64,000 bases of DNA from Drosophila persimilis (GCF_003286085.1 NW_020825366.1:62001-126000); one strand, 5' to 3'; positions 31,793 to 44,525 are shown, counted from the first letter of the stretch. Translations and numbers: made by a program. The notes: generated by a model from the letters alone, not told the origin.

Positions 31793-32898
31793 ACGAGGGT
31801 GAACGTTGTGAGTTGCTGCGGACACCGCAACTCTACGGTTATACTCGATACTAAGTCAGTATGGCTCTCCTCCGGCAGATGGTGCTAATATTTAACGACA
31901 CGACAAAGAGTGCGTGCGAGAGAGACAGAAAATCAGTCTGAGCTTGACGTCGGGCGCTGCGTAGCCACTGCAAATTGATTTGTTCCTTTTGGCTATAAAA
32001 ATGATCTGATCTGATCCAGATTTAGCAATCTAATAGATATGGTCATTATCTATGATTCTGCGTTTTTAGTTTTCTCAAATCTGCAATATTGTGGATGCAA
32101 CAGATTTTCGTCCTTTGTGGGGGCGGATGGGGGTGGGGCGAAATTCTGAGATATACGTTTTATAGTGACATCTTAAAGGAGTGTGTGTACCAAATTTGGT
32201 TACTCTAGCCTTAATAGTCTCTGAGATTTGTGGTTGCCTCAGATTTTCGTCCTTTGAGGGGGCGGAAGGGGGTGTGGCGAAATTTGGACAGGAAACGGTC
32301 AAGGTCCGATATCACAGGAGTGTGGATACCAAATTTGGTTGCTCTGGCTTTTATAGGTTCTGAGATCCTTGAACTCATATTTTGCAATTGGCAAAACCGA
32401 CCATGAAACCTGTGTGTTAGAGTGAGACAGAGCGAGAAAGAGTGATATTGTTTTCGTGATTCTGGCTGTAATAATTATACGATCTGGTTCAGATTTTGCA
32501 CTCTAGAAGATATAGTCATCTTCTACGATTCTGCGTTTTTAGTTTTCTCGTATCGTCGAAATTGTGGAGGCCACAGATTTTCGCCCTTTGTGGGGGCGGA
32601 AGTGGGCGGGGCAAAGTTTTGAAATATTTTTGGAGCAGTGACATATCACAGAAGTCTGGATCCAAAACATCGTTGCTCTAGCTCTTATAGTCTTTGAGCA
32701 TTAGGCGCTGAAGGGGACGGACAGACGGACAGACGGACGGACGGACAGACAGACAGGGCTCAATCGACTCGGCTATTGATGCTGATCAAGAATATATATA
32801 CTTTATAGGGTCGGAAACGATTCCTTCTGGACGTTACACACATCCACTTTTACCACAAATCTAATATACCCCAATACTCATTTTGAGTATCGGGTATA
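31793..32898 (+). mobile_element. SGM-like element nested in the 412/mdg1-type element, copy 2
   Basis: Full length (1106 bp), start ACGAGGGTGAACG, standard 3' hairpin. It interrupts the small membrane-protein ORF. Confidence 0.88.
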
Positions 32899-32947
32899 AA
32901 AAGAGATATATGAGTAGGGCAAACAATTTAGATAGAGTTTAAAAAAA

Positions 32948-34094
32948 ACGAGGGGGAACGTTGTGAGTTGCTGCGGACACCGCAACTCTACGGTTATACC
33001 CGATACTAAGTCAGTATGGCTCTCCTCCGGCAGACGCCGCTAATATTAAACGACACGACAAAGAGTGCGTGCGAGAGAGACAGAAAATCAGTCTGAGCGT
33101 GACGTCGGGCGCTGCGTAGCCACTGCAAATTGATTTGTTCTTTTTGGCTATAAAAATGATCTGATCTGATCCAGATTCAGCAATCTGATAGATATGGTCG
33201 TTATCTATGATTCTGCGTTTTTAGTTTTCTCAAATCTGCAATATTGTGGATGCAACAGATTTTCGTCCTTTGTGGGGGCGGAAGGGGGTGGGGCGAAATT
33301 TTGAAATAAAGGTTTTATAGTGAGATCTAACAGAAGTGCGGATACCAGATTTGGTTACTCTAGCCTTAATAGTCTCTGAGATTTATGAATATCCCCAGAT
33401 CTGCATCCTTTGCGGGGGCGGAAGGGGGTGTGGCGAAATTTTGAAACAAACTCGTCTCGGTCCGATATATTAGGAGTGTGGATACCAAATTTGGTTGCTC
33501 TAGCTTTTATAGTCTCTGAGATCTAGGCGCTAATGTTTTACTCTAAGCAAAGCCGCCTATGCTACGTGTGTGTTAGAGAGAGACAGGGCGAGAAAAAATG
33601 AAATTGTTTTCTTGATGCTGGCTATAATAATAATACGATCCAATTCAGATTCCGCAGTCTAAAAGATATCGTCATTCTCTACGATTCTGCGTTTTTGGTT
33701 TTCTCGTATCTTTAAAATTGTGGATGCCACAGATTTTCGCCCTTTGTGGGGGCGGAAGTGGGCGGGGCAAAGTTTTGAAATATTTTTGTAGCAGTGACAT
33801 ATCACAGAAGTCTGGATCCAAAACATCGTTGCTCTAGCTCTTATAGTCTTTGAGCATTAGGCGCTGAAGGGGACGGACAGACGGACAGACGGAAAGACGG
33901 ACAGACGGACGGACGGACGGACGGACAGACGGACAGACGGACAGACAGACATGGCTCAATCGACTCGGCTATTGATGCTGATCAAGAATATATATACTTT
34001 ATGGGGTCGGAAACGATTCCTTCTGGACGTTACACACATACACTTTTACCACAAATCTAATATACCCCAATACTCATTTTGAGTATCGGGTATA
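32948..34094 (+). mobile_element. SGM-like element nested in the 412/mdg1-type element, copy 3
   Basis: Full length, with an expanded (GTCC/GTCT)n tract (about 33870-33950). Only about 49 bp of retrotransposon sequence separates it from copy 2. It joins copy 4 head-to-tail with no spacer. Confidence 0.88.
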
Positions 34095-35144
34095 ACGAGG
34101 GGGAACGTTGTGAGTTGCTGCGGACACCGCAACTCTAGAGTTATACCCGATACTAAGTCAGTATGGCTCTCCTCCGGCAGACGCCGCTAATATTTAACGA
34201 CACGACAAAGAGTGCGTGCGAGAGAGACAGAAAATCAGTCTGAGCGTGACGTCGGGCGCTGCGTAGCCACTGAAAATTGATTTGTTCCTTTTGGCTATAA
34301 AAATTATCTGATCTGGTCCAGATTCAGCAATCTAATAGATATGGTCATTATCTATGATTCTGCGTTTTTAGTTTTCTCAAATCTGCAATATTGTGGATGC
34401 AACAGATTTTCGTCCTTTGTGGGGGCGGATGGGGGTGGGGCGAAATTCTGAGATATACGTTTTATAGTGACATCTTAAAGGAGTGTGTGTACCAAATTTG
34501 GTTACTCTAGCCTTAATAGTCTCTGAGATTTGTGGTTGCCTCAGATTTTCGTCCTTTGCGGGGGCGGAAGGGGGTGTGGCGAAATTTGGACATGAAACGG
34601 TCAAGGTTCGATATCACAGGAGTGTGGATACCAAATTTGGTTGCTCTGGCTTTTATAGGTTCTGAGATCCTTGAACTCATATTTTGCAATTGGCAAAACC
34701 GACCATGAAACCTGTGTGTTAGAGTGAGACAGAGCGAGAAAGAGTGAAATTGTTTTCGTGATTCTGGCTATAATAATTATACGATCTGGTTCAGATTTTG
34801 CACTCTAGAAGATATAGTCATCTTCTACGATTCTGCGTTTTTAGTTTTCTCGTATCGTCGAAATTGTGGAGGCCACAGATTTTCGCCCTTTGTGGGGGCG
34901 GAAGTGGGCGGGGCAAAGTTTTGAAATATTTTTGGAGCAGTGACATATCACAGAAGTCTGGATCCAAAACATCGTTGTTCTAGCTCTTATAGTCTTTGAG
35001 CATTAGGCGCTGAAGGGGACGGACAGACGGACAGACGGACGGACGGACAGACAGACAGGGAAACGATTCCTTCTGGACGTTACACACATCCACTTTTACC
35101 ACAAATCTAATATACCCCAATACTCATTTTGAGTATCGGGTATA
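34095..35144 (+). mobile_element. SGM-like element nested in the 412/mdg1-type element, copy 4
   Basis: Begins in the last A of copy 3. It lacks the TTGATCAGCATCA core between the GTCC tract and AAACGATTCC (about 55 bp deleted near 35060); otherwise standard. Confidence 0.87.
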
Positions 35145-35353
35145 AAAATTGGTCTCAACAACCCCTAGGAGCATAATAGAGCTCGAATACATGTACATGG
35201 ATACACTTCAGGTAGAATTCCCGCCTTTAATACATTGTTACAAAGACAAAATAAAATGTCTCGTAGAACAGCAGCAGCCATTTTCCACACAATTTCCATT
35301 TAGTTAATCAAAATTTTGTGTGATGGAATAATAGGCATTGATTTCATAAAAGA
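35145..35353 (+). pseudogene. protease-region remnant of the 412/mdg1-type pol
   Basis: A short retrotransposon segment between two SGM-like copies. Its end reads DGIIGIDFIK, the typical C-terminal motif of gypsy-type proteases (hydrophobic-G-x-D-F). Pol continues after the next SGM-like copy. The protease active site and all of gag upstream are not present in the window. Confidence 0.5.
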
Positions 35354-36464
35354 ACGAGGGGGAACGTTGTGAGTTGCTGCGGACACCGCAACTCTAAGGT
35401 TATACCCGATACTAAGTCAGTATGGCTCTCCTCCGGCAGACGCCGCTAATATTTAACGACACGACAAAGAGTGCGTGCGAGAGAGACAGAAAATCAGTCT
35501 GAGCGTGACGTCGGGCGCTGCGTAGCCACTGCAAATTGATTTGTTTCTTTTGGCTATAAAAATGATCTGATCTGATCTGATCCAGATTCAGCAATCTAAT
35601 AGATATGGTCATTATCTATGATTCTGCGTTTTTAGTTTTCTCAAATCTGCAATATTGTGGATGCAACAGATTTTCGTCCTTTGTGGGGGCGGATGGGGGT
35701 GGGGCGAAATTCTGAGATATACGTTTTATAGTGACATCTTAAAGGAGTGTGTGCACCAAATTTGGTTACTCTAGCCTTAATAGTCTCTGAGATTTGTGGT
35801 TGCCTCAGATTTTCGTCCTTTGCGGGGGCGGAAGGGGGTGTGGCGAAATTTGGACAGGAAACGGTCAAGGTCCGATATCACAGGAGTGTGGATACTAAAT
35901 TTGGTTGCTCTGGCTTTTATAGGTTCTGAGATCCTTGAACTCATATTTTGCAATTGGCAAAACCGACCATGAAACCTGTGTGTTAGAGTGAGACAGAGCG
36001 AGAAAGAGTGAAATTGTTTTCGTGATTCTGGCTGTAATAATTATACGATCTGGTTCAGATTTGGCACTCTAGAAGATATAGTCATCTTCTACGATTCTGC
36101 GTTTTTAGTTTTCTCGTATCGTCGAAATTGTGGATGCCACAGATTTTCGCCCTTTGTGGGGGCGGAAGTGGGCGGGGCAAAGTTTTGAAATATTTTTGGA
36201 GCAGTGACATATCACAGAAGTCTGGATCCAAAACATCGTTGCTCTAGCTCTTATAGTCTTTGAGCATTAGGCGCTGAAGGGGACGGACAGACGGACAGAC
36301 GGACGGACGGACAGACAGACAGGGCTCAATCGACTCGGCTATTGATGCTGATCAAGAATATATATACTTTATAGGGTCGGAAACGATTCCTTCTGGACGT
36401 TACACACATCCACTTTTACCACAAATCTAATATACCCCAATACTCATTTTGAGTATCGGGTATA
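35354..36464 (+). mobile_element. SGM-like element nested in the 412/mdg1-type element, copy 5
   Basis: Full length (1111 bp) with all standard features. It interrupts pol between protease and RT. Confidence 0.88.
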
Positions 36465-39400
36465 ATAAACTGCCTAATAGACTTAAAACCTGCAGAGGAT
36501 TGGTTAATAATACGACCAAATAATATAAAAATTAAAATTTATGTTCCAATAACATACAGTTCTGGTAACAATACAATTCTTCTACCAGCAAGATCACAAG
36601 TTGTCAGAAAAATAGAATTAACGTCCGATATAGAAACCATATTGATCCCAAACCAGGAAATTCAACCTGGTATTTATGTAGCAAATACAATAACTTCAAA
36701 AAATAATACATTTGTCCGATTGCTGAATACAACCAGTACCAACCAATTAGTACATATAAATAGCATACAATATGAACCACTTTCGAATTACAAGGTAATT
36801 CAAACAACTCAAAAAATCCGAGAAAAAACTGTCATAGCTGAATTAAGCAAGCATTTCCCAGTACAATTCAAGAAGCAATTAACTAAACTATGCACCAATT
36901 TTAGTGACGTATTCGGGCTTGAAACCGAATCAATCACAACAAATAATTTTTATAAACAGAAATTGAGATTGAGGGATGACGAACCTATATATATAAAGAA
37001 CTATCGAAGTCCGCATAGCCAAGTTGAGGAAATTAAAAAACAAGTAGGAAAATTAATCAACGACAATATTGTCGAACCATCCGTATCAGAATACAACAGC
37101 CCACTTCTACTTGTCCCAAAGAAAGCCCTTCCGGGTTCAGAACAAAAGAAATGGCGATTAGTAGTTGACTATCGTCAAATAAACAAAAAACTCCTGGCCG
37201 ACACCTTCCACTTCCGACTCCTTCCACTACCTAGAATTGATGACATTTTGGATCAACTAGGTAGAGCAAAGTATTTCTCATGCCTTGACTTAATGTCAGG
37301 TTTTCATCAAATCGAACTAGAAGAAAGTTCGCGAAATATAACGTCTTTTTCAACGAGCAATGGCTCATATCGCTTCACGCGACTACCATTTGGTTTAAAA
37401 ATAGCGCCGAATTCATTTCAAAGAATGATGACTATAGCATTCTCTGGACTTGAAGCTTCGCAAGCCTTCCTGTATATGGACGATCTAATAGTCATGGGTT
37501 GTTCCGAAAAACATATGCTTAAAAACTTAACAGATATTTTTGAGATATGAAGGAAACACAACCTAAAATTACATCCACAAAAATGTTCATTTTTTATGCA
37601 TGAAGTGACCTTTCTTGGTCATAAATGCACAGATAAAGGAATCTTGCCAGATGACAAGAAATATGACGTCATCAAAAACTATCCAGTCCCACATGATGCG
37701 GACAGCGCTAGACGATTTATTGCATTTTGCAATTATTATAGACGTTTTATTAAAAACTTCGCCGACTATTCCCGGCACATAACTAGATTATGTAAAAAGA
37801 ATGTCCCCTTTGAGTGGTCAACTGAATGTCAAAATCCATTCCAATATTTAAAAGATAAACTTATGGAACCCACTCTGTTACAGTACCCAGATTTTCAGAA
37901 AGAATTTTGCATAATCACCGATGCTAGTAAACAAGCATGTGGAGCGGTTTTAACTCAAAACCATAACGGACTCCAACTCCCATTAGCATATGCATCACGT
38001 TCATTCACAAAAGGTGAAAGTAACAAAAGTACTACAGAACAGGAATTAGCAGCAATTCATTGGGCAATTACCCATTTTCGACCATATATCTATGGTAAAC
38101 ACTTTACAGTAAAAACGGATCACAGACCACTAACATACCTATTTTCAATGGTCAATCCTAGCTCAAAACTCACACGCATGCGGCTCGAATTAGAAGAATA
38201 CGACTTTACAGTCGAGTATCTAAAGGGTAAAGATAATCATGTAGCAGATGCGTTATCAAGAATAACCATCACAGACCTAAAAAACATACAAAATACGAAT
38301 AAAGTCCTGAAAGTCACTACCAGGCAACAGAGTAGACAGAAATCCTGCGCAGGAAAAGAACAAATAGAATTGCCTAGGCAATCTCTAACAAAAGCTTCAA
38401 AGCCCAACGTATATGAAGTCATCAACAATGACGAAGTACGTAAAGTAGTGACCTTGCATGTAAATAATAATTTATGTTTTTTCAAACATGGAAAAAAAAT
38501 TACTGCAAGATATGATGTTAGCGATTTGTATACTAATGGAACCCTTGACTTAGGTCAGTTTTTCCAAAGGCTTGAAACGCAGGCCGGTAAACAAAAAATC
38601 AGCCAACTCAAAGTGGCACCGTGGGAAAATATCTTTGAATACATTTCAATAGATAATTTTAAAAATATGGGCAATAAAATATTACGAACAATAAGAGTAG
38701 CGCTACTCAACCCGGTGACCCTAATTAAAAATGAAAAAGAAAAAGAAGCAATACTGTCTACATTACATGATGATCCCATACAAGGAGGACATACAGGCAT
38801 AACAAAAACCTTGGCCAAGGTCAAAAGATATTATTTTTGGAAAGGTATGACTAAAGAAATAACCAATTACATACGAAAATGTCCAAAATGCCAAAAAGCT
38901 AAAGTAACCAAGCACACAATAACTCCATTGACTATTACAGAAACACCATACATGGCTTTTGATAGGGTAATAGTGGATACGATCGGTCCACTTCCTAAAT
39001 CAGAACAAGGAAATGAATATGCAGTCACCTTAATATGTGACCTGACAAAATACCTTGTCGCCATACCCATTAGAAACAAAAGTGCAAATACAGTAGCTAA
39101 AGCTATTTTTGAAAATTTTATTCTAAAGTACGGTCCAATGAAGACGTTCATTACGGACATGGGAACAGAATATTAAAATTCAATAATTGAAGACTTATGT
39201 AAAAATCTAAACATCAAAAACATAACTTCTACTGCACATCATCACCAGACTGTAGGAACCGTGGAGCGAAGCCACAGAACATTTAACGAATTCATACGCT
39301 CATACATCTCAGCTGACAAATCAGATTGGGATGTATGGCTGCAATACTTCGTATATTGTTTTAATACAACCCCCTCTATGGCACATGATTATTGTCCATA

Positions 39401-39779
39401 TGAGCTAGTTTTCGGTAAGACTTCAAACTTACCAGTTCAATTTAATACTATAGATAGAATAGCACCTCTATATAACATAGATGATTACTCTAAAGAGAGT
39501 AAATATAGATTAGAAATAGCATATAAACGAGCAAGGATTATGCTCGAGGAGCATAAAATTAAAAATAAACAGCTATATGACTTAAAGTTAAAAGATTTAA
39601 ATTTAGCTGTAGGAGATACAGTTTTATTGAAAAATGAAACAGGACATAAGCTAGATTTTAAATATATAGGACCATATAGAGTAGAAAGTATCGGAGAAAG
39701 AGATAACGTCATAATCTCCGATAATAAAAACAAAACTCAGAAAGTACATAAGGATAGGTTAAAGATTTGCAATTATTAA
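36465..39779 (+). pseudogene. 412/mdg1-type Pol: RT, RNase H, integrase, two in-frame stops
   Basis: One reading frame runs through the whole block, broken by TGA at 37548-37550 and TAA at 39174-39176. RT shows VVDYRQINKKLLADTFHFRL and YMDD (near 37478). RNase H shows ITDASKQACGAVL, TTEQELAAIHW and VADALSR. Integrase has an HHCC finger (HTGITKTL...CPKCQKAK), the D of VDTIGPL, the D of ITDMGTEY beside the second stop, and the E in GTVERSHR. The C-terminal part (39261-39779) includes the GDTVLLKN chromodomain-like or GPY-type end (YIGPYRVES). Apart from the two nonsense changes and the SGM-like insertions, it is well preserved. Confidence 0.85.
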
Positions 39780-40029
39780 TCATTTTTAGTATGGCCATAC
39801 ATAAATATAAACCATAAAAATATACTACTCTGCATTTATATTCAAATAACTTTTAAATTTTATCAATATTAATTAAAGTTCAATATTCTAATAATTGACT
39901 AAAAAGAAAAAAAAAATATATATATATATAAATTGTCTTTTTAAGAATACATAACTCGTATACATATATAGTAAAAGCTAAAAATAAAATAACTTCATTA
40001 TATTACGTTATTTTTCAAAAGGAGGGAGA
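39780..40029 (+). other. 412/mdg1-type 3' untranslated region and polypurine tract
   Basis: AT-rich sequence with a (TA)n run at 39918. It ends in AAAAGGAGGGAGA (40017-40029), the polypurine primer just before the 3' LTR. Confidence 0.7.
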
Positions 40030-40515
40030 TGTAGTATGCTCATATTAAAGTAAAGTAAAGTATTCATTATTACGAATACCCACTGTACCTACGGTACTTA
40101 AAGAATACACACTGTAACACTTTGTTTCAGTGTTTACGTAACAATAAAGTCCCAGACATTCTGGGTGATCGTATTACGATTCACTCAAGAATGCCTCGAG
40201 CGACCCAAGTGCAGCGTCAGCATGTTCCCATGACTTGACGGCACTAATATACATGCATACACACATATATCTTCCCTCGCGCTCTCGCTGCCAACAGCGC
40301 TGAGCATATTCACACATATACATACTAACATATAAGAGATAAGAACACATAGTTCTGCCGCTCCGCTGCCGGCGTCACTGGCAGCGCAGCTCCGCGGCTT
40401 TTGGCTTACAAAAGCCCAAAACACAATTGTAAAATTGAGAACATAAACGACAATAAAAGAGATCGGAGGGTTGAGCCCCAACGATCCAGAAAAACGGATT
40501 GAACATCGTTTTACA
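40030..40515 (+). repeat. 3' LTR of the 412/mdg1-type element (486 bp)
   Basis: Same length as the 5' LTR with one base difference seen. It is followed by GTAG, the target duplication. Confidence 0.93.
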
Positions 40516-40519
40516 GTAG

Positions 40520-41126
40520 TATACTCTTGTGAAGAGCAGCTCACACCCACACATACACACAAACACATACATACATTCATACATACATACATGAAATCAT
40601 TAAGCGAAAAACATATATTTTAATTATAGACTGATTTATTAGTAATTGAAATTAATCTACAAATATGTATGTATTTCAATAAATTCTATCGGTTTAAGCA
40701 TTGAATAAACGCAGGAATAACAATAAAAAAAAATAATAGTTAATACCAGCATAATACATATGTATATTTGCTTCTTCTACTTTAATTGTTCATATAATAA
40801 TCAAGGGGCATAGCAAGGGATATGCATACGAGAAATATTGAATACTTTGCAGTACAACTATTTATTATAAACCTATGAATGGACGCACTCTTCGCACTCC
40901 TTCCACTGGTGTGTGCTCCCACAGCAATAAGTTCAGTTGCGAGGTTTAGAATTCATCGATGTGCGAATATTTATACAGATTATTTACTTGGCTTTAATTG
41001 CAGTTAACTTTAACTTTTCAACTTTAAAGGCTAGTAATCAATAATTTTAGTAATTACGTTAACTAGAAAAAAAAAGTAAAACTAAATGGAAATGGAAATG
41101 CATGTTCAAGAATTACAGGACGAGCT
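40520..41126 (-). other. DNA downstream of pav, with candidate 3' UTR and polyadenylation signal
   Basis: Non-coding. On the minus strand AATAAA occurs at 40861-40866, about 260 bp after the pav stop, and is the best polyadenylation signal. (CA)n/(CATA)n microsatellite lies at 40548-40591. No other gene is seen. Confidence 0.55.
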
Positions 41127-44114
41127 CTAGATATTTGTCTTCTTGTTGCTGTGCCCCTCGATGCCGAGGTTGCAACGCGAGGCCACATCCTGGACGGTGA
41201 TGGAGGTGACCGTGCTGGGCAGGGCGCTGGCAACGCCCAGAGCCGACATCGTGCCATTGCTGGGACGCTTTCGCGTTGGCGAATGCACGGGCGACTTCTG
41301 CTTGAGACACTCGATATCGTTGAACACCACCTGGGCGCCGCCGCCACATGTGGGTATAACATTGCCCTTGTACAGTTTCGTCTCCACATCCCCGTCCGTG
41401 TCGGCCTCCTGGGAGACGAGACAGTATTTGTTGGCGCCGTGTTCGGTCAGCGTCTTCATGTCCGTCAGCTTGGTAACCGACTTGCGATTCTTCAGAAAGG
41501 GCTGCATAATAGTGCCGAGTGGCACGGGATTGGCTGCACGATGCTCCAGCCATTTGTCGCCAGCTGAACGCGACCGTCGATGGCGATTGTTGGCAGCTGC
41601 CACGCCCTGGTTGTGAGGGGTGGGAATGCGAATAGATACTAGATTAAAGTTCACAGAGCGGAAGGATAAGTACTGGCTTACATGTCGGGGCGTGACATAG
41701 ATGTCTGTTCGCGTGGCCGGCACAGATGACTCCGTTCGCGCTGTGAATGGGCCGCGATCCTTCTCGTTGAGTAAATCTTCCGAGCTCTGCGAGCGCGGCA
41801 TGCTCGGCAGATCCTCGGATCGTATGATATTCGAAACCAGGCGAAGTTTCTCGTCCTTGATGCGCATCCGTTCATGCAGTTTCTCCCGTTGCTGACGGAG
41901 CTTTATCTCGAGCTCCCGCTTGTTCTTATCCGACTCCACGGCCATTTTGGAGCTGCAGTTTTTCTTCTGCTTCTCCTTCTCGTGCTCCGTTTGGGTCAGG
42001 AGATTCTCCTTCTCATTCAGCTTGAATGTCAGCTCCTCGATCTGCCTGTCGCGCTTGGTCAGCGTATTGTTCAGCACGTCGATGGAGCTCTCGTGAATGC
42101 GCACCTTCTTCTCCAAGGCGAAGCTGCGCTCGCGCTCCTGCTTGTAGACGGCCTTGAGGGAAGCCAGCTCCGTGCTCAGCTGCAAGTTGTCGCGGTCCAA
42201 GTTCATTAGCATCTGGCGAAAATTGTCGCCTAGGAGTACATGCAAAATTAATAAGGATGGGCACCCTTTTTGGAGGAGCGGAGGCTATAGGACTCACATT
42301 TAATATCCAAATTGGCGCGCAGCCTCTTCCGCTTCTCAATCCGCTGCTCCAGGTAATGCATGAGCTCCTGGATCTTAACCTCCGCCTCAGGGCTGTCCAC
42401 TTGGCAGAAGGGAAAGTCGGGTCCCAGACTGTAGACCAAGCCCACATCCACCTTCAGGTCCTTGGCCTCGGACATGCCCAGCTCGTTCAGATTTTTGACA
42501 GCTATCTTGAACAGCTTGTTGGCCTTCCGGCGGCCTGGGGTTAGGCCCAAGTCCGTTTTAATGGGCGTTGCCCGAGCTATTTGCACTTCCTGAGTCATCT
42601 CGGCAAACTTCATAACTTGCTGCAAATGGAAAAAAGGGAATTTGGAGCAAAATAAATCAACCGGCGAATTCGCCACCTACCATATTCTCATCATAGTCCT
42701 CCATTCTAGGATTGATGCATACAATCATGGACACCTGCCCCTCGCCGTCAAAGTAATTCTTAATCATGTGCGTGATCTTGGAGTCGCGATATGGTATCTT
42801 CTTATGGGCAAAGCCATTGATGGCCGCCTGCTGATTCTCGCGCAGATACTCGAGGCATGTCCGGAGCGTCATCAGCGAGTTGTTGATGTTCCCAGCCTCG
42901 CGAAGTCGCACCCCAGTGTTCTTGGTGCGCGAGGAGCGCTCACTGCCGGCCAGATCTACCAGGGACAGCTGGCTCACAGTGATTTTTTGCCTGTCCTGGA
43001 CAACATTCTCGCCCTGGTTGTCGGTGGGGGCCTGGACGAGGCGAATGTTAAACACCGAGTGGCTGCGGCTGGACTCGGCATTCAAGACCGTGTGACCCAT
43101 GCGCTTTTTCTTTTGTCCCATTTGAAAGACCTCGAGGGCATCCTCCACCGTTTTAACTTCCTCCTCGGTGACGCCTTGGACGAACATGTGATGATGGGCA
43201 TCCTCGCGAATGATTTTGCTTTGCAAAGTCCTGCAAGGGAGAGGAAACAGAGGATTACATACGTGAACACTTGAAGGATATCCCACTTACTTCTGTATGC
43301 CCGAGTCCTCTAGAAGATCATACACACTGTTGTTGTAAATTTCTACGTAGGTGACAAACACCGAATACATATTGTCCTCGTCGAGGCCCAGCAGAGGCAT
43401 TGGCTCCACCGACGCTTGGGAGGCGATCTCCGGATCCGAGTCCTTGTTTCGGTACGCGAAGCGACCGGAACCGGCAATGCGTTGATTCATCTCATGTTGC
43501 CGTTCTAGCAGCGCATCCTCCTCGGACAGAATCTCGAAGCCATTCAACTTGTCCGGCTTGAAGACAAACTTCTTGGCCTGAAAATCGGATATGGTGCGAA
43601 AGAGCACATTTAGGCATCGGGGCATTATGCCGCGATGTCTCAGGTTGCCCGTCATTGTGTACGTCTTGCCGCTGCCCGTGACGCCGTAGGTGAATAGCAA
43701 ACTGTTCCGGCCACGCACCAGGTTCTCGACCAGTGGCTGGGCCACGGACGCGAACACATCCTGCTGCGTAGCATCCGATTGAAAGACGTGCTTGAATATG
43801 TACTGTATCTCGCGCTGGGCGCCGTTCTGTTTGTGGTGCTGCAGCAGCTGATCATGCGGATTTAGTGCGATTGTTGTGGAGCTCTTCACCCGCAGAGAAG
43901 TGAGGTCCCCATCCGATTGGAGCGGGCGGACTCGGCAGAACACATTCACCGGATCTTTTGCCTTTTCGGACGTCTCCCGACGGTGCTTCTCTGTCGTTTG
44001 ATGCACTCGCGGTGTCTTGGGGACGCGCATCGGAGTTCGTGATCTGCAAAAGTCCCTCTTGTATCTATTTCATCGCGCTTTTAAGGTTTCACATTCTACT
44101 TACACTGCTTTCAT
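41127..44114 (-). CDS. pav: pavarotti, kinesin-6 (MKLP1/KIF23) of centralspindlin, six exons, 887 aa
   Basis: A plus-end motor that, with the RacGAP50C partner, forms centralspindlin at the spindle midzone and is needed for cytokinesis. Reading the minus strand, exons are 44104-44114, 43291-44043, 42681-43230, 42298-42619, 41682-42229 and 41127-41606. All introns have GT-AG ends; four are only 60-75 bp (the first is 44044-44103). The total is 2664 bp, 887 codons plus stop, the length I recall for the melanogaster protein. The motor has FCRVRPL (about 39), P-loop GVTGSGKT (about 124), SSRSH (about 308) and LVDLAGSE (about 345), with the long kinesin-6 insert. A coiled coil spans about 548-680, then a basic tail with SPTRKRP. 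The first exon codes only 11 bases. The last intron (75 bp) is open and in frame, so retention is possible. No disabling change was seen, which is striking in such a repeat-rich setting. Confidence 0.93.
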
Positions 44115-44240
44115 TCTAATAAATTATTTCCCACGCAATTGACCGCCGAATGTTGTTTATGTTCTGTTTTTCTTCACAAAATTCACGTTAGCTTCAAAAT
44201 TCCAGCGCCAAGCGACGGCACGCTTCGTTTGAGTGTAGCG

Positions 44241-44251
44241 CAGTGTGACCG
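44241..44251 (-). promoter_or_regulatory. core promoter Motif 1 (M1BP-type site) of pav
   Basis: On the minus strand CGGTCACACTG is a perfect match to the Drosophila Motif 1 consensus YGGTCACACTR, about 130 bp upstream of the start codon. Motif 1 marks TATA-less promoters of broadly expressed genes. Confidence 0.75.
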
Positions 44252-44259
44252 ACGCTCAG

Positions 44260-44271
44260 AAATATACCAAA
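44260..44271 (-). promoter_or_regulatory. core promoter Motif 6 of pav
   Basis: On the minus strand TTTGGTATATTT matches the Motif 6 consensus KTYRGTATWTTT exactly; a near-match copy lies just upstream. Motif 6 commonly accompanies Motif 1, which supports both calls. Confidence 0.65.
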
Positions 44272-44525
44272 ATATACCGTAAATATACTGACGAAGTCAA
44301 GTTCTGTTATACATATTGCTCGTTTTTGATATTCCGTGGAATATTATTAGCTAAATAGAGCACTCAGTCATGTCCACATAATTTTATCCGAATAATGAAT
44401 CAATTTTCTATTTAACTGGTGCATTCTTAATATTTGCTTTTATTGCATTTTGCGTAAAAAGAGGTTTTAGCGAAATAAGTTAAACAAAAAACAAGTATCG
44501 AAATAGGTCAATCAAAACAAACAAA

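Larger units (their letters stand above)
28672..40515 (+). mobile_element. 412/mdg1-type Ty3/gypsy retrotransposon with five nested SGM-like insertions
   Basis: Two 486-bp LTRs (TGTAGTATGC...TTTTACA) differ by one base seen (CGACGG versus CTACGG, near 28731 and 40088). GTAG duplications flank the element at 28668-28671 and 40516-40519. The primer-binding site TGGCGACCGTGACAGG is the tRNA-Arg complement used by 412/mdg1. Inside are a leader ORF, a small membrane-protein ORF, a protease remnant and most of pol. Five SGM-like elements, all in the same orientation, make up about 5.5 kb of the 11.8 kb. Most or all of gag is missing. Confidence 0.9.
44115..44525 (-). promoter_or_regulatory. pav 5' UTR and upstream region
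   Basis: Non-coding, about 410 bp up to the next SGM-like element. It contains Motif 1 and Motif 6 matches within 160 bp of the start codon and nothing else recognised. The promoter must be compact if it is not to extend into the repeats. Confidence 0.55.

Noticed and set aside
41607-41681. Retained last intron of pav as coding sequence
   Set aside because: It is open and in frame, but has GTAAGC and a CAG acceptor, and the 887-residue total fits the family without it.
41113-42447. Several long frames on both strands over pav exons
   Set aside because: They are out of frame with the kinesin and reflect its GC-rich coding sequence.
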